A stretch of DNA of 64,000 nt, from contig JAZAYU010000005.1 in assembly GCA_038501625.1 (NCBI GenBank), forward strand, positions 2,356,001 through 2,420,000, given 5' to 3'. The translations under genes were made by a program, and so were the position numbers. This document shows, piece after piece, positions 55,326-64,000 of this stretch (position 1 is the stretch's first letter; each line of letters starts with the position of its first letter). This DNA is from Corbicula japonica. Lineage: Eukaryota; Mollusca; Bivalvia; Venerida; Cyrenidae. The notes under the pieces were generated by a model. That model made no database searches, was not told the DNA's origin, and saw only the letters and a program-made list of their open reading frames with translations.

Positions 55326-55610
55326 ACACAGCCTAAAATGGAATGGTATATATCTGAAAATACCGCGTTGATGGTTCCATATTTAACGCCATATGCACAC
55401 AATAGTTTGGGTTGTACATGTATCAAAGTTGTACTGTTTATTTATGTAAATATTGAGTTGCGCTCAACCCGGGGCTAGACGGCAATGGCAGTCATATTTT
55501 CAGCATGTCCATAATTAATGCCCATGAACAGGCTCAATCAAACCAAGCCTGCAATATTTTCATATTTGTCGTATTCGGTGGCCTTCAAAGTTCAAATATA
55601 CATGATATAT
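55326..55610 (+). repeat. Repeat R2, 3' part, in tandem with the previous copy
   Basis: It starts in GGAATGGTATATATCTGAAA and continues ACCGCGTTGATGGTTCCATA, CAACCCGGGGCTAGACGGCA, AATGCCCATGAACAGGCTCA, ATCAAACCAAGCCTGCAATA. It lies 150 bp after a near full copy in the same orientation. Confidence 0.85.
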
Positions 55611-56579
55611 CTATACCCAACTTATTTTCATCAATTTAATATATGTAATGTATTATGATTTGAAATTTATCATAGTAAAAAGGATTGTGTGTCTCTCAGT
55701 TTTCTTTGAGGTTTTTTGAAGGTTTAGATTCGTTTTCAGGAGCTTTTCATTCTAATATGTTTTCTCTAAATATAATTAAACGTCTATTTTGATTCCTTTG
55801 ATGTTATGTCATTCACCGCCAAACAACGTTGTATATGTCGCTCAGATAACTTTTTATCCACTTCACAATGCTTTGCCATGACATTTTATTCAATTTACTT
55901 TTAATAATTAAATGCTGTGTCATTGTTTAAAATATAAATATAAGACTTTTGTGATATTCTTCATATCTCTTTATATCTTTAAGCGTTTATATCTGGCTTT
56001 TGTGTGGGAAGTTCTTCAAAGAGGAACCATGAAAGGTTTTCGTAAATTGTTATTAAAACGCCTAGTAATGTTAATATGATTGACAACGATATTATTGTCA
56101 AAACAGACGAGGAAACGGAAACTCGTTTCTCTAATCATACACTATTATTAAATTTCCTGAAAGTTATTGAAACAAAATCAGGTTAAATATGTATGCAATC
56201 TTGCCTTGACAAACTGGTGTTACATGAAACAGCAAATTCTGTTCATCTTTCTGTTCGATATAGCTACGTTGCAGATATTGGATATGGGTATTGCCTTAAG
56301 GATCTTAAATTGTGCTGCATATGTTGTTTACCTTTCCTTAAACCTGAACTCCGCTAATTATTATATTATTAGAATTCTATAGTTGTATAAAATGTACATG
56401 TATATTGATCGGAATATGTAACCATCGAAATTCTCACTATGGTAAGAAATGTCATAATTATTTTAGTCGAAATTCCATTTCCATAAATCGGCTGGGTAGG
56501 CTGCCTTTTGTATATACTGAAAGTTCTGCTGATCAGAAGCAGGAAGTTCTTGTCGAGATCGATATCTTCTATCAGAAAA
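55611..56579. other. Intergenic, nothing recognised
   Basis: No repeat copy or convincing ORF; a 71-codon frame at 56167-56382 has no recognisable features. Confidence 0.4.
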
Positions 56580-56885
56580 TAACTTTTTAAACAGGGTTTC
56601 TTAAGAATACCCTAGTTATTAGATTGGATTATGTAGTTGGGCGTGCGGGCTGTAAGGGTAGGCGGGATTCAACATTTCATTAAGTGATTTGTTTAAGTTC
56701 ACTTTTTCTCCATTCAAGGTTGAGCTTTGAAAATGAACATAGTTCAACTTGTCTGTCATCACAATGGAAATTATCAAGACAAATTTAATAACTGTTAACT
56801 GAATTTTGATAAAGTATTTTCACTTTTTCAATTCAAATTTAAGAAGAAAACCTCGCTTTATCCATTTGTGGACTCTGCTTGTTCA
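56580..56885 (+). repeat. Dispersed repeat R5, copy 2
   Basis: Partner of 935-1240: GTTATTAGATTGGATTATGT, AGTTCACTTTTTCTCCATTC, GTCTGTCATCACAATGGAAA, TAAGAAGAAAACCTCGC. Confidence 0.55.
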
Positions 56886-57701
56886 ATTTCGGAAATATTT
56901 TATATATATATATGTATATGTAACCTATTGAAGTGCCTCTGTTTCCCTATCTTGTCATATAATTATTTCATCATATCCCTATAAAAGAAATTCTATGTCG
57001 CCATCACAAACTTAACCGTTTGAATTTATTAGTGGGATATAAACGTTGATTACAGTTTGATATATTGTGAACCAAACAATTAATACGGCAAATATTTATC
57101 TTGATCAACTGCCAGTTATTTACTTTGTTTTTATCAAGTAGCAAAACGTTTTTGAATTGGCCAACAAAAAATTGAAAATTATTTCTCCAAGTATAACAAA
57201 GCTATTAAAGGTTACTAGCACTACGTTACAAAACAATTGTTCAGAAAAGCAGGACATCTCTAAAACAATAAATCAACCCGCCTTTGACATGACATGACAA
57301 AAAATAGTACTTTTATTTAATGATGGATGAATAATAAAATGTTTTGTCTTCAAATTCTTCCCTAACGCTTCGGTAATTTGTATAATTTGAGTACTAGTAT
57401 CCTTGAGGAATTATAGGGAAAATTACTAAATTTTGCGTGTACAGAATTCTTAATTGAAAACAAAGGAAAACGATCCTCTTAATCAGACTTCTTCATAAAC
57501 AGTCTTTTACAAGAGACTCCTATCTGATGTAAATCTTTTCTTCAATCATCTTTTCGCTGCAAACAATACGCCAACAGCTTCCTTGATCAAAAGAGTCTTG
57601 CATTCCCACTTCTAACAATTTAAAGGCTCAACTAAACTGAGTATGCCATATTTTAATTAATTTTATTACTTTTATTTTTATTTTTATAATTATATTATAT
57701 T
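56886..57701. other. Intergenic, nothing recognised
   Basis: Only a short (TA)n run near 56900 was noticed. Confidence 0.4.
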
Positions 57702-57794
57702 ATTGTCATCATCCTCCTCCTCATCCTAATCATCATCATCCTCATCCTCATCATCATCATCATCACCATCATCATCATCATTATAATAATAATA

Positions 57795-57844
<50 letters not shown>

Positions 57845-57845
57845 A
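57702..57845 (+). repeat. Compound microsatellite (TCATCC/TCA)n then (ATT)n
   Basis: A TCATCATCC-type tract (57705-57780) passes directly into an AAT/ATT tract (57781-57843), which ends TTATTACAGG. Confidence 0.97.
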
Positions 57846-58151
57846 GGCCCTATTATTATTTGTTATTAATCCAAAATGTATTCAAATTTTTCCCCTTTAC
57901 AGTAATTAATTGTATAATAATACATATGTTACTTTATATAGAAATGTATATGTCCTTCATTTAGAATGCCTACATGTATATGAACATTCCGTAAAATACT
58001 TCAAACGTACTTGGAAACATTTTTAATTTGATACAAAACATAGAAGAGCTAGAAAGAATAAAAAACATCAAAATGTCAATAATTCGGAATTGCTAAAAAA
58101 CATAAATCTTATCCGTTGATTACCTCAAAAGTACTCGTAAAGGTTAAGGCA
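57846..58151. other. Intergenic, nothing recognised
   Basis: No features seen. Confidence 0.4.
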
Positions 58152-58403
58152 TCGCAAACATTGCAAATGGCAAAAACAGGCTAAAATTTCAAAAAGTAAT
58201 TTTGGGGAAACTACTTATTGCCACCTAGATTTTAGTAAAGAAATGTATTTAGCTAAAGATGTAGTTAATGTTTGCAAGCTCAATTTAGTCTAATTCATGT
58301 TCCAATTATCAAGCACATACTAAAACAGAAGAAAAACCGTTTGCATGAGAACTCTGAAATTCATGGACAACATACCAAACCAACTCATACCTGAAATAAG
58401 TAT
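58152..58403 (+). repeat. Copy of the repeat at 32337-32587, without TIRs
   Basis: TCGCAAACATTGCAAATGGC to CCAACTCATACCTGAAATAA match the interior of the TIR element 31686-32697. The flanks do not match that element. Confidence 0.9.
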
Positions 58404-59780
58404 ACGCTGGTCCTGGTCTACAATGTTTAGAGACAATTCATCAAAATACTGTTAGGGTTTTCAAGAAATTCAAGGAAAACTTACTTCCTGGTTCAAACTG
58501 AAAGTAGAAATCTATGGAAATCTACTTTCTACTTAGAATCTTACAATCTATAATTGTGTTTTGACACTCTTAAATTTCCAAAATAACCATTTCCTGAGGT
58601 GCTCAGAAGAAGTAAAATTTCAACAGGCCGTATTAGTCTTGGTCCCAAGGCTTAACTTCGATCATCATTAGTCTAAGATTCTTCGTTATAAAATGATGGA
58701 TATATACATTTTTATATTATTTTTTTTAATTGGATGTCGTTATTCCAATGAGAATACTAACGCGGATTGACATACATTTGAAAGAAAACAATAACCATAA
58801 ATTTAAAGGAAATATTGGTCTTGCTTATTAGTTCAACACTAATGAAATGCAAATTTATGCATTCGGATAAAATGCCAATGCAACAGATGACGTGTTCTGA
58901 CAGTGTCGACATTTGTTCTGAAAGCGTTTCGTCAAGATGATTAATTGCACGATGTTGATCCTATGTAAATTTAATCTCGTCCGAGAATTTTAGATTACTG
59001 AAATTTTCCAAGTCAATGCAATGGAATTGTAGAAGTAACGTGAATGATTGAAATTAGTCGCCTCGGTGCATTGAGGTTTAGAGATACTGGATTGCAATCT
59101 ACGAGTGCCTTTGTGTGAATACGGAATTCTAAAAGTTAATCTTGTAATCTGATCATTTATATGGGCAATCAGCAAGGAAAGAGTTTACAAGAATATATAA
59201 TGTGGCACCGACAGCATTATTATACATTCACTGACACGATAATATAAATGTCAAATTGCACTTTAAAATCTGCAAGATAAACAACTTATGTTAATCAAAA
59301 CAGGGTGATAGTTTAATCACATCTACATTAAATTCTGAAGCCAGTTCTAGTCTTATTTAATATTTTAGAATGAAAGGGCTTGATACAGTATAACAGCCTG
59401 CACGAGGGATTATCCAAAATTACGAAGACTGTTCTTTTGTTATTGCATCTTTATCTGAAACACGTCGAGTTAAAATATTAATGGGTTTTATCAATTTCAA
59501 AAGCGCGTAGTTTATTTGAATAACCATGGTAACACGCAGGCGGCGCACGTCATTGCCAGTGTACTTTGTAAAGCAAATACCTGTCAATATAAACAAAACT
59601 ACTAGTGGAAAAAGAGCCAAACTTTGCAATGTCAAAGCGCGGTATACAAATGATGTAAGGTTAAAGTTTTACGTCATTCGGACATTTCGTTTTATAAACA
59701 GTCAATATTAAAGAGAGCTACAATGTACCACCAACCTGAAAACGTCAGAAATGTCGTCGTCAGATCTCCTGGAAATACAC
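58404..59780. other. Intergenic, nothing recognised
   Basis: No repeat copy. A 61-codon frame starting ACCATGGTAACACG at 59526 has a strong start context and a basic N-terminus (MVTRRRRTSL) but no recognisable domain. Confidence 0.35.
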
Positions 59781-60297
59781 GCTATTTGAAATTCTGTCAC
59801 TATCTTTAAAATTTCACCTCCGGCAAACTTGAAAATAATTTAGCAGACGATAAATAAAACCTTCTGTAAGCCGAGTTATAGTTTTAAAGTGGCATCAGTG
59901 GTTGTGTAATGGTCAGTAGAGCCATTAAATAGAACTATTCTACACTGGATGAGGAACCGTGCATCGGATATTGCCGAACAAATTCAATTTTTAAAGGTAT
60001 GTTAATTTTTAATTATAAATTTGTATTCAAAATGTGTTTTGTTTGGTATTTGAATCATCACAAAGTCATAAATTATCAATTAAGATTAAATACGTTAGTT
60101 AATAATATTTGAATAACACTTAAGTAATCAGCCACAAAATCTTTGTCCAAAATGCAGACTTTTTATATTATAACAATTACAATTTTTTCATTAATTATTT
60201 TTCAGGTATACGCCGTTGGTAAAGAATTGCGATACTGTGGTTATTGCATTCCCGGGCGTTTCTTCGGTGGTACGAACGAGAAGAAACGGAAAAACAT
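59781..60297 (+). repeat. Tandem duplication of 517 bp, copy 1
   Basis: The unit from GCTATTTGAAATTCTGTCAC to GAACGAGAAGAAACGGAAAA repeats head to tail from 60298. Copies are about 96 percent alike. It holds AAAG followed by GTATGTTAAT (donor-like, 59997) and TTATTTTTCAG (acceptor-like, ending 60205), giving a possible 209-bp intron. Confidence 0.95.
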
Positions 60298-60903
60298 GCT
60301 ATTTTAAATTATGCCACTATCTTTAAAATTTCACCTCCAGCAAAGCTGAAAATAATTTAGCAGACGATAAATAAAACCTTCTGTAAGCCGAGTTATAGTT
60401 TTAAAGTGGCATCAGTGGTTGTGTAATGGTCAGTAGAGCCATTAAATAGAACTGGTTTAAGGAAGAAAGAAAAAAAATAGGCGTAACGGCGGTGACGTCA
60501 AGCCGGGAGGCAATGCAAGCGAATAAACGTCTTACTTTTGCGGCGCTTTCCGAACTATTCTACACTGGATGAGGAACCGTGCATCGGATATTGCCGAACA
60601 AATTCAATTTTTAAAGGTATGTTAATTTTTAATTATAAATTTGTATTCAAAATGTGTTTTGTTTGGTATTTGAATCATCACAAAGTCATAAATTATCAAT
60701 TTATATTAAATACGTTAGTTAATAATATTTAAATAACACTTAAGTAATCAGCCACAAAATCTTTGTCCAAAATGCAGACTTTTTATATTATAACAATTAC
60801 AAATTTGTCATTAATTATTTTTTTTATACGTCCGTTGCTAAAGAACCGCGATATTGTGGTTATTGCATTCCCGGGCGTTTCTTCGGTGGAACGAACGAGA
60901 AGA
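60298..60903 (+). repeat. Tandem duplication of 517 bp, copy 2 (with extra 103 bp)
   Basis: Same order as copy 1, but with a 103-bp segment at 60454-60556 and with the acceptor-like CAGGT of copy 1 lost (TTTTTTTTATACG at about 60820-60832). It ends where GAACGAGAAGAGGACC diverges. Confidence 0.95.
60454..60556 (+). other. 103-bp GC-richer segment present only in copy 2
   Basis: It lies between two GAACT repeats (60449-60453 and 60552-60556); copy 1 has one GAACT (59932-59936). It contains GGCGTAACGGCGG, the palindromic CRE-type TGACGTCA (60493-60500) and GCCGGGAGGCAATGC. It may be an insertion with a 5-bp duplication or a deletion from copy 1 through 5-bp microhomology. Confidence 0.85.
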
Positions 60904-61947
60904 GGACCAATTTCTTGATCGCCTCATGACCACTGGCAAAACTTCGACAAGCAATGAAATACTGATATATTTGATCAATGGATTCCCCGGAATCGCATTC
61001 CGTTGAAGGTCTATTTTAAAAAACTTTGAACATACGCCGCTTTTGACGTGTGCCGGATAGTGTATGCTTTTAATTGTTCATTATTTTTAAGTGATGTTGT
61101 ATTTTGCTGATATTTTGCAAAAATATGCTAAACATATTCCGATTAAAGTTTGTCCAATTTTATTTGTGGTATTTTGAATAGTATAAACATCGTAACAAAA
61201 GTCTACGTTAATTTTGGATCATCCCTCGTATCGCGACAATTGCGCCTTGTTTCATTTATCAGCGCATATTGCCAACTGCAACACCAAAAATCTGTTGATA
61301 TAGGTAATTGTGTGTTCTTCTGATGAGACACTGGTGATAATTTTATACCGATGACCATTTTTAATTTATCTGTTCGTTTAATTAGGGAGAATTTTGAGAC
61401 TTTCATGGTGCACAAACGTGAAACTGTTCAGGTACACAATTACAGACCTCTCCAAGCAGACCAGCAAAATGGCAAATAATAACACATAATCCGAAACAAA
61501 ACATAACTGACGACATTTACACGAAACGGACTAAACAAATTATACAACTATGGGACGTATAAATGTAGGTCATTGAAATGGTCAGTGGCAACACAATGTA
61601 CATGTAGGGTGCTGTCGACTTAATCATTTTACGCGCGCAAGCTCATGCTTTTACTACCTGAAATTTAATTACAAAAAAAACAAATTGATTTAAACAATTC
61701 TCCTAACAATTGATGAAACCATACAGTAACATGTAAACAGGTAAAAGTAAAACAATGCACAAAAAATTACCGTAGTTCTAACTAAACAGATTATTTAATT
61801 TCTTCTAAAATGTCTCCCAGTACATTCAATCAGTGCTGTTATCAGTTACGTCCTTTGAAGGTCGTCGAGCACGATATTTATGTACTATGTTAATAGTACT
61901 TTTAAATTACATTTGTTTTGTTCGGCCAGTTTATAGATGTATGGTTT
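60904..61947. other. Intergenic, nothing recognised
   Basis: A stretch near 61577 (AAATGGTCAGTGGCAACACA) weakly recalls R1 module B. Nothing else is recognised. Confidence 0.4.
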
Positions 61948-62412
61948 CAATATCCCACCCAATATAGATTTGGATATTGTTAAATCACCCCTATGATATA
62001 TTTCCAGCATTTAAATTTTGCCTTTGGCGTTGTCTGTGATATGCAGGATTTATATTCTCTGATCCTCTTGTCAAAATTCCATTCGGTTTAGTTCCGCCCA
62101 TTGTTTTCTCGTTTAGGGCAACGCATTCTTTTATATGGGGACCATACGCCGCTGAACATGGAATGGTATTAATCTGAAAATACCGCATTAAAGGTTCCAT
62201 GTTCACCGCCATATGCATACCATCGTTTGGGATGGATCGAAATTGTACTGTTTATTGGTGTTAATATTGAGTTGTGCTCAACCCGGGGCTAGACGGTGTG
62301 GGCAGTTATATGCTTTTCCATTACTGCCCATGAACTGGCTCAATCAAACCGAGCCTGCGATATTTTCATATTTGTCGTGTTTGGTGACTTTCAAAGGTCC
62401 GTTTTCATCTAT
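61948..62412 (+). repeat. Repeat R2, near full-length copy
   Basis: TTCAATATCCCACCCAATAT, TGCCTTTGGCGTTGTCTGTG, TTAGTTCCGCCCATTGTTTT, GGGACCATACGCCGCTGAAC, ACCGCATTAAAGGTTCCATG, TTTGGGATGGATCGAAATTG, CAACCCGGGGCTAGACGGTG and TGGCTCAATCAAACCGAGCC. With 18133-18590 and 54690-55172 it defines the family length. Confidence 0.9.
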
Positions 62413-63819
62413 TATCTAGATATGTATTTCTCATGGCATCTTTTTCATAAAAAAGAACGGTCATGCAGTACAAAACTTTGAAAGCGAAGGTATAAGCCTG
62501 TAAACTTGTAGTCATTCTTGTCTTCATTTGTTGTATTATACCCATGTTTAAATCAAACTTCCTAAAATTATGTAATGAATACCTAAAACTAATCAAAACT
62601 TTAACTGTAGCTTTTATAGAATGTAGTATTTCTATATCTCGATATATTTAAGTTTTGCTGATGGAACATTTTCAGAACTATTTTGTTTTGATCTGTCTGA
62701 CAGGCGGATTAAACTGATTGTCGACTGACGTCACAGCGTCTTTGTCACGATATCTTTCAATTTTCTCGGGAAATTGATATCAATCTTATCTGGAACTTTT
62801 CAACTTGGAACGTTACCTCGTTTTTGCTTCTGTTAGTAGATGACTGAAATTTTCTTTGTTAAGGCATCATTTGTGTTCGGCAACGAATCAAAATCTAGAT
62901 GGATTATCTGTCAGAGGACTTAATTCAAGATAAATGTTACATTTGTTATTACGCTTTATAAAGTATTCGGGTGAATTATATATCCAGTCATCTCTGTGCC
63001 AACGTGCGCTAATGTAATGAATTGAAACTTCTCCTGAAGAAATACATTTCAATAATAACTTTGTAAAGCCAACATAATAAATCAAAGTTGTTTATCATAT
63101 TGACATCCTGGAAATCGGAAACCGTTCTAGACGTTAATATATATCATTCATTTCGACTTTGTGTACATCTTTCAACCAAACTTTGCTTCACTTCAAATAA
63201 ATCAAACGATCTGCTACCCTTCCAACCTATAATTCTTTCTCTTACTTTAGCTAAATGTGTGATATATTACTCATATATGATAAGTAATATATTATAACCT
63301 TAATTTGCCACCCAACAAACAACAGTTTTTATAAGGCTATAAAAACAACTGATTGGATCGTTTAAGTACATTTGGGTATTTGAAATGGATTCAGGATCTG
63401 AGTATCACAGAGAATGCCAAAAGAAATAAAAAACAACAACAGGATCATATTTATCTTTGAAGTGATTGAAGAATGTCTAGATCTATACTAGATGGGGTAT
63501 TGAAACCATTCATAGAAACCCTACCGAAATATTGAGGCTAATATATAAAATACAATTGAGATCGACACGTAATAGTTCCCACCAATGTAAAAGGAACATT
63601 GTAAATACAATGAGTTATGTTGTCAACAGCAACAGGGTGGGCTTAAAAGGAAACATTTTATTCTTGGTAGGCGTTTTAGTAAATTTCAATTTAAGAAGGC
63701 GTTTTGTCCGCTTTAATTTTATTGCCTTTCTTGTCCACCGTTTTCTATATTAAATCCGGTATAGTCTGGTTATATAAAATTAATCTGTGTGCTATAAAAT
63801 CGATAAGGTTTTTTTTAAA
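62413..63819. other. Intergenic, nothing recognised
   Basis: No repeat copy or convincing ORF; the frame at 63532-63753 has no recognisable domain. Confidence 0.4.
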
Positions 63820-63986
63820 CAACGCATGTTTACCGTCATATGCACATCGCCGTTTGCAATTCAGAATGCGTACTGCGTATAGCGTGGTCAGTAACATCCA
63901 TTAATTCATTAGTGTCCATGAGCCGGTTCAGTAAAACTGAGACTGCAATATTTTCATTTTGTTCAGTTCGTTTTTCATCTATTTAT
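63820..63986 (+). repeat. Repeat R2, 3' fragment
   Basis: TTTACCGTCATATGCACATC, GTCCATGAGCCGGTTCAGTA, AAACTGAGACTGCAATATTT and TTTTTCATCTATTTAT match the R2 3' part. Confidence 0.7.
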
Positions 63987-64000
63987 ACTGTTTAAAAATG

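Overview
This is an AT-rich, gene-poor stretch of a eukaryotic nuclear genome, most likely from a bivalve mollusc or a related marine invertebrate. The reasons are one recognisable gene of a type II membrane sulfotransferase family that is common in molluscs, GT-AG introns, tRNA-derived SINE-like repeats, many TIR elements, and elements with a core of tandem ~160 bp repeats like those known from bivalves. There are no bacterial operons, rRNA genes or CRISPR arrays. The organism is an inference; no species-diagnostic gene is present.

Gene content: one gene is clear. A WSCD-like (sialate:O-sulfotransferase-like) gene lies on the + strand between about 2969 and 6101. It has three exons, a membrane anchor, both PAPS-binding motifs and a poly(A) signal, but its reading frame is broken by three shifts that all have the same +1 sense. 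It is either a young pseudogene or a functional gene read through consensus indel errors. Four other ORFs (11034-11519, 19273-19461, 38412-38744, 45615-45827) are weak candidates for exons or transposon proteins.

Layout: 1-2968 holds a TA-flanked MITE and dispersed repeats. 2969-6251 is the sulfotransferase locus, with a 160-bp tandem array in its first intron. 7447-8932 is a pair of nested TTAA-flanked elements with long inverted repeats. 12840-13870 is a half copy of the outer element, itself split by a pogo/Tigger-like element. 16163-16490, 22645-22882, 30705-30985 and 33045-33118 are tRNA-derived SINE copies. 19764-20647 is a second pogo-like element. 27096-27256 and 34241-34381 are long perfect-style palindromes. 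31200-31557 is a 38-bp tandem array, followed by a 1-kb TIR element.

38946-52275 is a large direct tandem duplication (copy 1 38946-44580, copy 2 44893-52275). Each copy later took different insertions: a 1.6-kb Helentron-like element with a 157-bp tandem core in copy 1, and a 670-bp TIR element with a CATAAC target duplication plus other material in copy 2. 59781-60903 is a second, younger tandem duplication of about 0.52 kb whose two copies differ by a 103-bp segment.

Repeat families named here: R1, the most abundant, is a three-module (A-B-C) element seen at least twelve times; R2 is an element of about 460 bp seen at least eight times; R3 is the SINE; R4, R5 and R6 have two or three copies each. 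None of R1, R2, R4 or R5 could be matched to a named family by eye. Most of the short ORFs in the window come from these repeats and are not genes.
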